DNA of 64,000 bases. It comes from Bradyrhizobium viridifuturi (GTDB lineage: Bacteria > Pseudomonadota > Alphaproteobacteria > Rhizobiales > Xanthobacteraceae). Location: contig NZ_LGTB01000020.1 in NCBI RefSeq assembly GCF_001238275.1, forward strand, positions 80,512-144,511, read 5' to 3'. Positions 8,588 to 17,240 of this stretch are shown piece by piece. Within the stretch, counting starts at the first letter, position 1. Each line of letters opens with the position of its first letter. The notes beneath the pieces were generated by a model that was not told where the DNA came from, did no database searches, and worked only from the letters and a program-made list of their open reading frames with translations. The position numbers and the translations under genes were made by a program.

Positions 8588-9208
8588 ATGCGCATTCTGA
8601 TCGTTGATGATCATCCCATCGTTGCTTCCGGTTGTCGCACCGTGTTCGCCGACGATTCCGGGATCATCCTGCTCGAAGCATCTGATGCCGAGAGCGGCGA
8701 GCGGGCTTTCGTCGCGGAGAAGCCCGATCTCTGCGTGATCGACATCAACCTGCCGACCGTCTCCGGCTTCGAGCTCGCCCGCCGCATCCTGACGCGCGAT
8801 GCGTCCGCGCGCCTCATCATGTTCAGCATGAACGACGACCCGGTGTTCGCCGCCCGTGCCATCGACATCGGCGCCAAGGGCTACGTCTCGAAGACCGGCG
8901 ATCCCAACGACCTGGTGGAAGCGGTGCGCGAGGTCGGCAATGGCGGCGTCTATCTGCCGCCGGCGATCGCCCGCAATGTTGCCTTTGCCCGGCCGGGCTT
9001 TGCGCAAAATCCGCTCTCCAAGCTCACGTCGCGCGAGATGGAGATCCTGCGCCTGCTCAGTTCCGGCAAGAGCCTGTCGGAAATCGCCTGGCTCGTGCAT
9101 TCGTCATACAAGACGGTCGCGAACACGTCATCGATCATGCGCCAAAAGCTTGGCGTGCGTACTTCGGCCGAGCTGGTGCGCCTCGCGATCGAGAGCGGCG
9201 TCGCCTGA
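8588..9208 (+). CDS. LuxR/NarL-type response regulator (MoxX/FlhR-like by context)
   Basis: This 206-residue regulator has an N-terminal receiver domain with acidic pocket D7-D8, phosphoacceptor D52 (CVIDINLP) and conserved K102 (GYVSKTGD), then a LuxR helix-turn-helix at ~138-203 (LTSREMEILRLLSSGKSLSE, then a recognition helix in KTVANTSSIMRQKLG). It is divergent from the sensor kinase, its presumed partner, and only 30 bases upstream of S-formylglutathione hydrolase, so the two are probably one transcript. That arrangement links the regulator to the formaldehyde branch and is reminiscent of FlhR of Paracoccus. It may also control xoxF. Confidence 0.9.
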   Translation: MRILIVDDHPIVASGCRTVFADDSGIILLEASDAESGERAFVAEKPDLCVIDINLPTVSGFELARRILTRDASARLIMFSMNDDPVFAARAIDIGAKGYVSKTGDPNDLVEAVREVGNGGVYLPPAIARNVAFARPGFAQNPLSKLTSREMEILRLLSSGKSLSEIAWLVHSSYKTVANTSSIMRQKLGVRTSAELVRLAIESGVA

Positions 9209-9238
9209 CGCCGCGCGCCAACACAAAGGAATACGACG

Positions 9239-10078
9239 ATGCAGACGGTTTCCCAGAACAAGTCGCATGGTGGCACGCAGGGCGTTTACCGCCACCCCAG
9301 CCGCGAGACCAAGACCGACATGACGTTCTCGGTGTTCGTCCCGGAGCATGCGGCCGGCGCCAAATTGCCTGTCGTGACCTACCTGTCGGGCCTGACCTGC
9401 ACGCACGCCAACGTCACCGAGAAGGGCGAATTTCGCCAGGCCTGCGCCGAGCTCGGCCTGATCTTCGTCGCACCGGATACCAGCCCACGCGGCGAAGGCG
9501 TCCCCGGCGATCCCGCCAGTTCCTACGATTTTGGCCTCGGCGCCGGTTTCTATGTTGATGCGACGGAGCAGCCGTTCGCGACCAATTACCGGATGTGGAG
9601 CTACGTCACCGAGGAGTTGCCAAAGCTGATCGCGGAGCAATTTCCGGTCGACACGACGCGCCAATCGATCCTCGGTCACTCCATGGGCGGTCATGGCGCG
9701 CTGACCGTGGCGCTGCGCCATCCCGATCGCTATCGCGCGGCGAGCGCGTTTGCGCCGATCGTGGCGCCATCACAGGTGCCATGGGGCAACAAGGCGCTCG
9801 GCGGCTATCTCGGCAGCAACAAGCAGGCGTGGCGCAGGCACGATGCGGTCGCGTTGATCGAGGACGGCGCGCGCTTCTCCGACCTTCTGGTCGACTACGG
9901 CGATGCCGACGGCTTCCTCACCGAGCAATTGCGGCCCGAGCTGCTGAAGGCTGCATGCGAGAAGGCGAACATCCCCCTCACCCTGCGGCGCCAGCCCGGC
10001 TACGACCACAGCTACTACTTCATCTCGACCTTCATGGCCGACCACCTGCGCTGGCATGCTGCGCGGCTGAAGGCCTGA
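9239..10078 (+). CDS. fghA: S-formylglutathione hydrolase
   Basis: This 279-residue esterase-D family enzyme hydrolyses S-formylglutathione to formate and glutathione, the last step of the glutathione formaldehyde pathway begun by Gfa and the class III dehydrogenase in this window. The alpha/beta-hydrolase nucleophile elbow GHSMGGHGAL (Ser148) is clear. The acid is likely in DYGDADGFL and the histidine in PGYDHSYYF near residue 257. The family signature YLSGLTCTHANVTEKGEFR is present. Length fits the family. It follows the response regulator closely. No formate dehydrogenase is in the window. Confidence 0.95.
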   Translation: MQTVSQNKSHGGTQGVYRHPSRETKTDMTFSVFVPEHAAGAKLPVVTYLSGLTCTHANVTEKGEFRQACAELGLIFVAPDTSPRGEGVPGDPASSYDFGLGAGFYVDATEQPFATNYRMWSYVTEELPKLIAEQFPVDTTRQSILGHSMGGHGALTVALRHPDRYRAASAFAPIVAPSQVPWGNKALGGYLGSNKQAWRRHDAVALIEDGARFSDLLVDYGDADGFLTEQLRPELLKAACEKANIPLTLRRQPGYDHSYYFISTFMADHLRWHAARLKA

Positions 10079-10091
10079 CGATCGCATCGCG

Positions 10092-10610
10092 CTAACGCGC
10101 TTGCGGCGCGCCGTAGTTCGGCGCGAGCAGGCGGTTTCGTATGAGGTAATCGGTGGCGCGCGACCAGGATTCGTCGGTATTGCCGCGCATATCAGCACTC
10201 GCTGCAGCCACCAATTGCCCGGTGTGCACGTCGCGCAGATAGAGGTTGATGTTGAGAATGAGGTTGGAGACCTTCTGCACCACGCCGGTCATCGCAAGGT
10301 CGGCCCCCAACTCGCCGGCCAGCTTCACGTCGCAGCCGCCACAGGCCTGAAGATTGCTGCCGTGCGCCGCAGCATTGACAGGTGCGATGTCGAGCACGTG
10401 GAACTTGCCGGAGTCCGCGAGCTCCTTGCGTACCTGCTCGCCGGTGCGGAGCAGCCGCGCCTGTTCGTCGGTCCGTGGCCCGTTCATCTCGCCTTGCAGG
10501 CTGGTATCGATCATCTCGAGGTCGAACACCGCGAGCTTGGGCGGCTCGGCGCGCGCAGCCGCAGACATCACCAGCAAAGATAGGACGATGGCGGACGCTG
10601 ATCTCATCAT
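10092..10610 (-). CDS. DUF3280/DUF2380-type secreted protein
   Basis: This 172-residue protein starts with a signal peptide (MMRSAS then VLSLLVMSAAARA). The mature part begins PKLAVFDLEMIDTSLQGEM, a fold typical of the DUF3280/DUF2380 group of small periplasmic or membrane-associated proteins whose core resembles TolB-like or CsgG-like domains (ELGADLAMTGVVQKVSN, INLYLRDVHTGQLV). Its biochemical role is unknown. A CxxC pair (ACGGCDVKL) could form a disulfide or bind metal. It is convergent with fghA (13-base gap) and divergent from the lut/ped-type operon. Similar proteins commonly accompany quinoprotein gene clusters, so a role in that system is an inference from position. Confidence 0.8.
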   Translation of the reverse strand: MMRSASAIVLSLLVMSAAARAEPPKLAVFDLEMIDTSLQGEMNGPRTDEQARLLRTGEQVRKELADSGKFHVLDIAPVNAAAHGSNLQACGGCDVKLAGELGADLAMTGVVQKVSNLILNINLYLRDVHTGQLVAAASADMRGNTDESWSRATDYLIRNRLLAPNYGAPQAR

Positions 10611-10744
10611 TGTGAACCAATCGAAATTTGTGACCTCGCAACGACAAAAAGCGGGGTTGCAAGCCGGGCCAATTTCGTCATCTTGCATGTCAACGCATGG
10701 TCCGACAATGCCGTGCCGAGTGAAGAAAGACTGCGGGAGGAGTT

Positions 10745-11926
10745 ATGTTCCGATGGCTGATCGGCACAATCGCGCTCAGCATAATGGCGACCGGAGCGCA
10801 GGCGGCTGATCCCGTCGAGATCCATATCGGCTATCTCGGCCATGCCGGCGTGAAATCGACGCTCTCGCTGGTCGAACAGCCGGCCGACAATGACGGCATC
10901 GCCGGCGCGCGCCTTGCGATCGAAGACAACAATACGACCGGAAAATTCCTCAACCAGCGCTTCGCGCTCGACGAGGTCAAGGTCAAGGATAGCGACGACG
11001 TCGTCAAGGTCGCGACCGATCTCGCCGGCCACAGCGACTATATCATCACCGACCTGCCGGCCGACGCACTGCTCAAGGTCGCCGATGCACTGCGCGACCG
11101 TGGCACCGTTCTGTTGAACGCGGGTGCGATCGACGACCGGCTGCGCGAGCAGGACTGCCGCGCCAACGTCATCCATGTCGCGCCGACCCGCTCGATGCTG
11201 GCGGACGCGCTCGGCCAGTATCTGGTCTGGAAGCAGTGGAAGCGCTGGCTTCTGGTGACAGGCTCGCATGATCAGGACAAACTCTACGCCGACGCGCTGC
11301 GCCGCGCGGCCACCCGTTTCGGCGCCAAGATCGTCCAGGAACGCACCTTCGAGGACACCGGCGGCGCGCGCCGGACGGATTCTGGCGTGACGCTGATCCA
11401 GCGCCAGATGCCGGTATTCACGCAGCAGGCGCCGGCATACGACGTGCTGGTCGCCGCCGACGAGAGCGAGGTGTTCGCGAACTATCTGCCCTACCGGACC
11501 TGGGACCCGCGCCCGGTGGCGGGCTCGGCTGGCCTGGTGCCGACCAGCTGGGACGCGGCTCATGACCAATGGGGTGCGGTCCAGATCCAGAACCGCTTCG
11601 TCAAGCTGAACATGCGCCGCATGACGGCGCTCGACATGCAGGCCTGGACCGCTGCGCGCATGATCGGGGAAGCCACGTCCCGCACCAATTCGGGGGATCC
11701 CAAGAAGGTCATCGCCTTCCTCAAGGGCAAGGATTTCTCGATCGCCGCCTTCAAGGGCACGCGACTGACCCTGCGAGACTGGAATTGGCAGCTCCGCCAG
11801 CCGATCCTGCTGGCCGATGGTCGTATGGTCGTTTCGGTCTCGCCGCAGGAAGGTTTCCTGCACCAAGTCTCCGAGCTCGACACGCTCGGTGTTGACCGGC
11901 CTGAAACGAAGTGCAAGCTGCAGTGA
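10745..11926 (+). CDS. ABC transporter substrate-binding protein, PQQ-alcohol-dehydrogenase-associated (PedA1/LutA-like)
   Basis: This 393-residue periplasmic protein of the branched-chain amino-acid receptor type has a signal peptide (cleavage near GAQAADPVE). The type I binding fold is seen in IHIGYLGHAGV, DGIAGARLAIEDNNTTGKFL and later segments. It corresponds to the TIGR03863-type binding proteins found only near PQQ alcohol dehydrogenases. GGGAGGAG precedes the ATG. It leads a tight operon with a beta-propeller, an ATPase, a permease and an exported protein. The homologous PedA1A2BC system of Pseudomonas putida is needed for rare-earth-dependent growth, and lutA/E/F of Methylobacterium act in lanthanide utilisation. 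A lanthanide or PQQ-linked substrate is thus likely but not shown by this sequence. Confidence 0.88.
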   Translation: MFRWLIGTIALSIMATGAQAADPVEIHIGYLGHAGVKSTLSLVEQPADNDGIAGARLAIEDNNTTGKFLNQRFALDEVKVKDSDDVVKVATDLAGHSDYIITDLPADALLKVADALRDRGTVLLNAGAIDDRLREQDCRANVIHVAPTRSMLADALGQYLVWKQWKRWLLVTGSHDQDKLYADALRRAATRFGAKIVQERTFEDTGGARRTDSGVTLIQRQMPVFTQQAPAYDVLVAADESEVFANYLPYRTWDPRPVAGSAGLVPTSWDAAHDQWGAVQIQNRFVKLNMRRMTALDMQAWTAARMIGEATSRTNSGDPKKVIAFLKGKDFSIAAFKGTRLTLRDWNWQLRQPILLADGRMVVSVSPQEGFLHQVSELDTLGVDRPETKCKLQ

Positions 11927-11940
11927 GGGAGATGGAACGT

Positions 11941-12909
11941 ATGTGGTGCCGCTTTCTGTTGACCGGGATGCTGGTTTGGCTTGCCGCGGCACCGGCGTCC
12001 GCTTTCGTTGCCTATGTCTCCAACGAGAAGGGCAACACGGTCACGGTGATCGACACCGACAGCTGGACGGTGACCAAGACCATCAAGGTCGGGCAGCGGC
12101 CGCGCGGCATCGAGTTCTCGCGCGACGGCAAGTTCGTGATGGTCGCGGTCGGCGACGACGACACCATTCAGGTGATCGACACCAAGACCCAGGAGATTGT
12201 CGACACCCTGCCCTCCGGCCCCGACCCGGAACTGTTCACCCAGGATGCCGCCGGCAAGACCATGTATGTCGCCAACGAGAACGACAACACGGTCACCGTG
12301 ATCGATCTCGGGAAGCGCGCGCGGCTCGGCGACATTCAGGTCGGCGTTGAGCCCGAGGGCATGACCATCAGCCCGGACGGCAAGATCCTGATCAACACGT
12401 CCGAAACCACCAACATGGCGCATTTCATCGACACCACGACGCGCCAGATCGTCGCCAATGTGCTGGTCGATTCGCGGCCGCGCTTTGCCCAGTTCAAGCG
12501 CGACGGCTCCGAATTGTGGGTTTCCTCGGAGATCGGCGGCACGGTGTCGATCATCGATCCGGTCAAGCGCGAGGTGACCAGCAAGATCACCTTCGACATT
12601 CCCGGCCTGCGCAACGAGGCGATCCAGCCCGTCGGCATCGGCATGACCAAGGACGGCAAGACCGCGTTCATCGCGCTCGGCCCCGCCAACCGCGTCGCGG
12701 TGGTCGATGGCACGACCCACAAGGTCCTCAAATATCTGCTGGTCGGCCAGCGGGTCTGGCACATGGATTTCACCCCCGACGAGAAATATCTGATGGTCAC
12801 CAACGGCGTTTCGAACGACGTTTCGGTGATCGACGTCGCGGCCCAGAAGGTGATCAAGACCATTCAGGTCGGCGAACTGCCGTGGGGGATCACGATCGCG
12901 CAGCCATGA
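11941..12909 (+). CDS. Exported YVTN beta-propeller protein, PQQ-catabolism-associated
   Basis: This 322-residue secreted protein has a signal peptide (LLTGMLVWLAAAPASA) followed by about seven repeats of the YVTN type, for example VTVIDTDSWTVTKTIKVG, GIEFSRDGKFVMVA, MYVANENDNTVTVIDL and MVTNGVSNDVSVIDVA. It belongs to the propellers regularly found with PQQ alcohol dehydrogenase transport genes (TIGR03866-type). The ATG at 11941 has GAGGGAG nine bases upstream; an ATG three codons earlier would leave no spacing. The gene begins just after the binding-protein stop and ends with an ATGA overlap with the ATPase gene. It may act as a periplasmic scaffold or partner of the ABC system; no enzyme motif is visible. 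Confidence 0.9.
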   Translation: MWCRFLLTGMLVWLAAAPASAFVAYVSNEKGNTVTVIDTDSWTVTKTIKVGQRPRGIEFSRDGKFVMVAVGDDDTIQVIDTKTQEIVDTLPSGPDPELFTQDAAGKTMYVANENDNTVTVIDLGKRARLGDIQVGVEPEGMTISPDGKILINTSETTNMAHFIDTTTRQIVANVLVDSRPRFAQFKRDGSELWVSSEIGGTVSIIDPVKREVTSKITFDIPGLRNEAIQPVGIGMTKDGKTAFIALGPANRVAVVDGTTHKVLKYLLVGQRVWHMDFTPDEKYLMVTNGVSNDVSVIDVAAQKVIKTIQVGELPWGITIAQP

Positions 12910-13721
12910 CCGCAACCGACACCCATATCGCGAGCCAGCCTTCGCCGGATGCAGCCACCGTAGCGGCCGTGCAACCGGCGCTGTCGATCGGCAATGTCAG
13001 CCACAGCTACGGTCCGCGGCGCGCGCTGATCGACGTCAATTTCACGGTTCAACCTGCGAGCTTCACCGCATTGCTCGGCCTCAACGGCGCCGGCAAGAGC
13101 ACGTTGTTCTCGCTGGTGACGCGGCTGTTCGGCATTCAGAACGGCCAGATCAAGATCTTCGGCCACGACATCAGCCGGACGCCCGGCGAAGCGTTGCGGC
13201 TGATGGGCGTCGTGTTCCAGCCGCGCACGCTCGATCTCGATCTGTCGCTGACCCAGAACCTGCTCTATCACGCCGCGCTGCACGGCATCTCGCGGCGCGA
13301 AGCGCGGCTGCGCAGCGCCGAGGTGCTCAGCCGCATCGGACTTGCCGACCGCGCCGGCAGCAAGGTGCGCGACCTCTCGGGCGGCCAGATGCGTCGGCTC
13401 GAGATCGCCCGCGCATTGCTGCATCGGCCAAGGCTGCTGCTGCTCGACGAAGCGACCGTCGGGCTCGATGTCAAGGCGCGCGCCGACATTCTCGACCATG
13501 TCCGGCAGCTCGTCACCGAGCAGGGCATCGGCGTGCTCTGGGCGACGCATCTATTCGACGAGATCATGCCGGGCGACGACCTCGTGGTGCTGCACCAGGG
13601 CCGGATGCTGGCGCACGGCCCAATGTCGCGCGTGATCGCCGACGCCGGCGCGCAAGACGTCAACACCGCGTTCATGCGCCTGACTGGAACGGCAACCCTC
13701 ACCGGAAAACCGCCAACATGA
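12906..13721 (+). CDS. ABC transporter ATP-binding protein, PQQ-alcohol-dehydrogenase-associated (LutE/PedB-like)
   Basis: This 271-residue ATPase has Walker A GLNGAGKST, signature LSGGQMRRLEIARALL, Walker B RLLLLDEATVGLD and an H-loop in WATHLFDEI. It resembles the DRA/ABC-2 type ATPases that pair with ABC-2 permeases. It starts inside the stop of the propeller gene (ATGA) and ends with another ATGA overlap with the permease gene, so translation of the series is probably coupled. Together with the permease it would move a substrate linked to lanthanide-dependent alcohol oxidation. ABC-2 modules are mostly exporters, yet a binding protein is present, so direction is unclear. Confidence 0.92.
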   Translation: MTATDTHIASQPSPDAATVAAVQPALSIGNVSHSYGPRRALIDVNFTVQPASFTALLGLNGAGKSTLFSLVTRLFGIQNGQIKIFGHDISRTPGEALRLMGVVFQPRTLDLDLSLTQNLLYHAALHGISRREARLRSAEVLSRIGLADRAGSKVRDLSGGQMRRLEIARALLHRPRLLLLDEATVGLDVKARADILDHVRQLVTEQGIGVLWATHLFDEIMPGDDLVVLHQGRMLAHGPMSRVIADAGAQDVNTAFMRLTGTATLTGKPPT

Positions 13722-14566
13722 GCAGCACGACGGCCACGCCCGAACGCAGCGGCTTCTTGGTGTCGGAATACATCGTCTGCCTGAACGGCATCGTGTGGCG
13801 CGAGGCGCTGCGCTTCCTGCATCAGCGCGAGCGCTTCGTCTCGGCGCTGGTCAGGCCGCTGGTCTGGCTGTTCATCTTCGCAGCCGGCTTCCGCCAGGTG
13901 CTCGGCATCTCGATCATCCCGCCGTATGAGACCTACATCCTCTACGAGGTCTACATTGCGCCCGGCCTGATGGCGATGATCCAGCTGTTCAACGGCATGC
14001 AATCCTCGCTGTCGATGGTCTATGACCGCGAGATGGGCAACATGCGCACGCTGTTGGTGAGCCCGCTGCCGCGCGGCTATCTTTTGTTCTGCAAGCTGCT
14101 CGCCGGCACCGCGGTGTCGCTGCTGCAGGTCTACGCCTTCCTGCTGATCGCGTGGTTCTGGGACATCACGCCGCCGACCATCGGCTACCTCACCGTGCTT
14201 CCGGCGCTGGTGCTGTCGGGCCTGATGCTCGGCGCGCTGGGCATGCTGATCTCGGCCAGCATCAAGCAGCTGGAAAACTTCGCCGGGGTCATGAACTTTG
14301 TGATCTTCCCGATGTTCTTCGCATCGTCGGCCCTCTACCCGCTCTGGCGTGTGCAGGAAGGCAGCCCGATGCTGTATTATGTCTGCCAGTGCAATCCGTT
14401 CACGCATGCAGTGGAGCTGATCCGGTTTGCGCTCTACGGCAAGATGAACTGGGTTTCACTCGCGGTGGTCGGCGGCTGCACGGTGGTGTTCATGATCGGC
14501 GCGATCCTGGCTTACGATCCATCGCGCGGCCTGGTGCGCCGCGGACCCGGCGGAGGCGAGGCATGA
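13718..14566 (+). CDS. ABC-2 type permease, PQQ-alcohol-dehydrogenase-associated (LutF/PedC-like)
   Basis: This 282-residue membrane protein has about six hydrophobic segments (for example LVRPLVWLFIFAAGF, LPRGYLLFCKLLAGTAVSLL, LPALVLSGLMLGALGMLIS and the last helix near VVGGCTVVFMIGAILAY), as expected of an ABC-2 permease. The motif NPFTHAVELIRFALYG before the final helix is characteristic. It matches the alcohol ABC transporter permease (PedC, TIGR03861-type). It overlaps its neighbours by ATGA on both sides, so the four-gene order ATPase-permease-exported protein is translationally coupled. Confidence 0.92.
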   Translation: MSSTTATPERSGFLVSEYIVCLNGIVWREALRFLHQRERFVSALVRPLVWLFIFAAGFRQVLGISIIPPYETYILYEVYIAPGLMAMIQLFNGMQSSLSMVYDREMGNMRTLLVSPLPRGYLLFCKLLAGTAVSLLQVYAFLLIAWFWDITPPTIGYLTVLPALVLSGLMLGALGMLISASIKQLENFAGVMNFVIFPMFFASSALYPLWRVQEGSPMLYYVCQCNPFTHAVELIRFALYGKMNWVSLAVVGGCTVVFMIGAILAYDPSRGLVRRGPGGGEA

Positions 14567-15180
14567 CGGGCTGGCGAACGGGACTTGGCGCGCTGCTCGC
14601 GATGGTTCTGTCGAGCCAGGCCGCATCGGCTGCGGACCCGCGTTACCCGGACTGGCCCTGCCAACAGGCCAAAGTGCCGGAGATCTCGCTGGCCGCGGTT
14701 TGGGCCGGGCCGCCGCTCGGCGACGCCGAGACCAAGTGGAGGGACGATCCGAAGATCAGCGTACTCGCGACCAAGCTCGCGGCGCGCCGGATTCCGCTGG
14801 AGGATGCGCAGAAGCAGATCACCGAATTCCTGCAGGCCGCCGCGGCCGACAAGGCCAATGCGGGGAAGCTGCTGTTCGCCGGCCTGTTCGATACGCTCAA
14901 CGAGCAGCGCGCCTCGGTCATGAACGGGCTGGAGCGCGTGATGCGCAAGCAGCGCGAGGCCGCGGAGAAGATCCGCGATGACACGATCAAGCTGCAGGCA
15001 CTGCAGGACGCCACGCCACCGGATCAGGCCAAGGTCGACGAGCTCGGCAACCAGCTGGTCTGGGAGACGCGGATCTTCGAGGACCGCGGACGGGTGGTGA
15101 AATTCGTCTGCGAGGTGCCGACCACCATCGATCAACGGCTGTTTGCGCTCAGCCGCACCATCCAGCAGGAGCTGGATTGA
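14563..15180 (+). CDS. Exported protein of the PQQ/lanthanide ABC operon
   Basis: This 205-residue secreted protein has a signal peptide (LGALLAMVLSSQAASA) and a mature start DPRYPDWPCQQAKVPEISLA. The middle is helical and charged (VMRKQREAAEKIRDDTIKLQ), probably coiled. Two cysteines (WPCQQ and KFVCEVPTT) could pair. It is the last gene of the operon and begins with an ATGA overlap at the permease stop. Comparable exported proteins end the lut/ped-type operons, and their function is not known. A periplasmic adaptor or binding role is an inference from the company it keeps. Confidence 0.82.
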   Translation: MTGWRTGLGALLAMVLSSQAASAADPRYPDWPCQQAKVPEISLAAVWAGPPLGDAETKWRDDPKISVLATKLAARRIPLEDAQKQITEFLQAAAADKANAGKLLFAGLFDTLNEQRASVMNGLERVMRKQREAAEKIRDDTIKLQALQDATPPDQAKVDELGNQLVWETRIFEDRGRVVKFVCEVPTTIDQRLFALSRTIQQELD

Positions 15181-15306
15181 GGCCTGCGACCGATCGCCCC
15201 GGCAATCATTGACCTGTTCCCCAGGTGCTTCTTGACCACGGCGGTCCGGAACCAACCGCGCTCCTTGCTCGTTGTCTCCAACTATATCTGAAGTTGGGAG
15301 ACCTCG

Positions 15307-15603
15307 ATGAGAGCAGCCAAGATCGTCATGACCAGCCTCGCCGTAGCGAGCCTGATCACCTCAGCGGCTTTGGCCCAGCAATCCATGTCGGGAATGGTCA
15401 CCAAGATTGACCGACTGCGCAGCACCATCTCGATCCAGCAGACGCGGAGCGGCACGGTGGGCGCGACCGGCGCTGCGATTCAGGAATACAAGGTGCCCAA
15501 AGGACAGTCGCTCGAACCCTTCCACGCCGGTGACAAGGTCACGTTCACCGCCTCGGACAGCGACGGCGGCAAGACCATCGACAAGCTCGACAAGGAGAAA
15601 TAA
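15307..15603 (+). CDS. CusF-like small periplasmic protein
   Basis: This 98-residue protein has a signal peptide (VMTSLAVASLITSAALA) and a small beta-barrel-like mature part: SGMVTKIDRLRSTISIQQTR, then EYKVPKGQSLEPFHAGDKVTF. This is the layout of CusF/copper-binding-like domains, but the Met/His/Trp copper ligands of CusF are not obvious. It sits alone between the lut/ped-type operon and the convergent CxxxCW gene. A metal-related periplasmic role is possible; copper binding should not be assumed. Confidence 0.78.
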   Translation: MRAAKIVMTSLAVASLITSAALAQQSMSGMVTKIDRLRSTISIQQTRSGTVGATGAAIQEYKVPKGQSLEPFHAGDKVTFTASDSDGGKTIDKLDKEK

Positions 15604-15640
15604 CGCGCTTGAGCGCTTTCCTGGCCGTGCGAGGACGGCG

Positions 15641-16195
15641 TCACTGCTCGCCCTCGCGCGGCTCGGGCTCAACGTGCGCCAGCGGCAGCTTGGCCCGTTC
15701 CCACCCGTCGGTTCCCTCGGGATACCACGCGACGTTGTGGTAGCCGTAGGACAGCACGCGCTTGGCCGCGTTCCACGACATCCAGCAACTCTCCTGGCAA
15801 TAGATTACGAGCAATCTTGCTTTGTCGTCGCCGGAGGCACGAGTCAGGCCGCGCCGCAGATAGTCCTCGGTTGAAGCGGCAAGCTTGCCGTAGCCCGTAT
15901 CGGGTAGCCAGATGCTGCCCGGAATATCGCGATGCGGCCGCTCGCGCCACACCGTGCCGGCGGGCAGTTTCGGCTTAGGCGGGCGTGGCAGCACGTCGAC
16001 GAAGGCACCGGACTTGTCGCGCCAGATCGCTGCCGCGTCCTCCGTCGTGAGCACGCGTGCGCCGGCGAGCGTGGCGGGCACGGGTGCGCGGTAATCCTCG
16101 GTGCGGTACCCCTCGGGCTCCGCAGGCTGGTCCTGCGCGCGGACAGGCGAAACGGCGACCACCAGCACCGCAAGCATGGCCGCGAGCCTGATCAT
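15641..16195 (-). CDS. PQQ-dependent catabolism-associated rhodanese-like protein with CxxxCW motif
   Basis: This 184-residue secreted protein has a signal peptide (AMLAVLVVAVSPVRA). The C-terminal half is rhodanese-like and contains LLVIYCQESCWMSWNAAKRV, where C-Q-E-S-C-W is the motif that names the TIGR03865 family. GTDGWERAKLPL follows. Proteins of this group occur only in genomes with PQQ alcohol dehydrogenases and probably act in redox or sulfur chemistry in the periplasm. Its start overlaps the stop of the xoxJ-like gene by ATGA, so the two are coupled. Confidence 0.9.
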   Translation of the reverse strand: MIRLAAMLAVLVVAVSPVRAQDQPAEPEGYRTEDYRAPVPATLAGARVLTTEDAAAIWRDKSGAFVDVLPRPPKPKLPAGTVWRERPHRDIPGSIWLPDTGYGKLAASTEDYLRRGLTRASGDDKARLLVIYCQESCWMSWNAAKRVLSYGYHNVAWYPEGTDGWERAKLPLAHVEPEPREGEQ

Positions 16196-17073
16196 GGCGA
16201 CTTGGTTGCGGTCTCCGGCCCGATCGGACGGTCGTTCTCGTCGAGCAGCGGAACGCCGAAGTCGAGCAGGATCTTGTTGATCGCCGGCTGGTTATCCTGG
16301 ATCAGGCGATTGAGTTGCCGCTTCCAGTTCTGGTCGGACCCGCGCACGCCCATGCCGATGCGATACACCAGCTTCGGTCCCGTGGTCTCCTTGACCAGCG
16401 GCGTGACATGCAGCGGCGGGTTCGCCTTCTTGGCATAAAAGCCCGCCATCGGCCCCCACAGGATGCCGGCGTCGATCTCGCCCTTTTCGAGATCGTTCAT
16501 CATCGCCCCAGCCGAGGAATCGTAGCGCGTATCGATCATCAGCGGATAAGGCTTCGCGTTGCCCATCAGCCCGTTGATGGCCATGTTGGTCGCGGGCGGC
16601 GTCCCGGCGACGATGCCGATGTGCTTGCCCTTCAGCCGCTCATCCTCGAGAGTCGTGACCTCGTCCAATCCGCTGCCCGGCTTGGCGACGATCGCATAGG
16701 CCGTGCGGTAATACGGATTGGTGCCCTGCGCGAGATCATCACCTTGCGGGAAACCCATGATCACGTCGCAGCGATGCGAGCCGAGGGTGACCCGCACGAA
16801 GCCGGTCGCCTGCGGAAAATACATGTAATCGAGCTTTTTCTGCAGCTTCTCGGCGAAAAGCTCGCCGATCTTGTTCTCAAAGCCTTCGCCCTTGTCGTTC
16901 GAGAACGGCAGGTTGCGCGGATCGGCACAGATGCGGAGCACCTTGGGATCAACCAGCTCGATGGAGAGCTCGCCCTGCTCATTGACCTGCGCAAGCGCGA
17001 TGTCACGGCCGGCGAGACAGGCGATAAAGCCGACAAGCGCAAACAGGACAGGACGGCATCCGACAACTCTCAT
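16192..17073 (-). CDS. xoxJ: XoxJ/MxaJ-like periplasmic binding protein
   Basis: This 293-residue type II periplasmic binding protein has a signal peptide (LFALVGFIACLAG, cleavage near IALAQ) and the family's LRICADPRNLPFSNDKGEGF, MGFPQGDD, and KLVYRIGMGVRGSD. It belongs to the quinoprotein dehydrogenase-associated binding proteins (TIGR03871-type) that include XoxJ and MxaJ, thought to help mature or activate the dehydrogenase and not to import a nutrient. It is coupled by ATGA to the CxxxCW gene. In many methylotrophs xoxJ is directly beside xoxF and xoxG; here it lies 11 kb away in the accessory block. Confidence 0.88.
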   Translation of the reverse strand: MRVVGCRPVLFALVGFIACLAGRDIALAQVNEQGELSIELVDPKVLRICADPRNLPFSNDKGEGFENKIGELFAEKLQKKLDYMYFPQATGFVRVTLGSHRCDVIMGFPQGDDLAQGTNPYYRTAYAIVAKPGSGLDEVTTLEDERLKGKHIGIVAGTPPATNMAINGLMGNAKPYPLMIDTRYDSSAGAMMNDLEKGEIDAGILWGPMAGFYAKKANPPLHVTPLVKETTGPKLVYRIGMGVRGSDQNWKRQLNRLIQDNQPAINKILLDFGVPLLDENDRPIGPETATKSP

Positions 17074-17240
17074 TACGCGGTCTCCTCTTGAGCAGACATG
17101 TCACCGTGGTCAAGCAATTGCCCGGCGCGCCATGACGTGCAACAGGGATAATGATCGCAACGGCGCCGCGTTGCTTGTTGCAGCGCAAACGGACGCTGGA
17201 CGACATCGTTCGCGCGTCCGGGAAAAACTGAGGCGGAAAC

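Noticed and set aside
15307..15603. True copper chaperone CusF
   Set aside because: The small barrel layout fits, but the copper-binding Met/His/Trp set is not visible.
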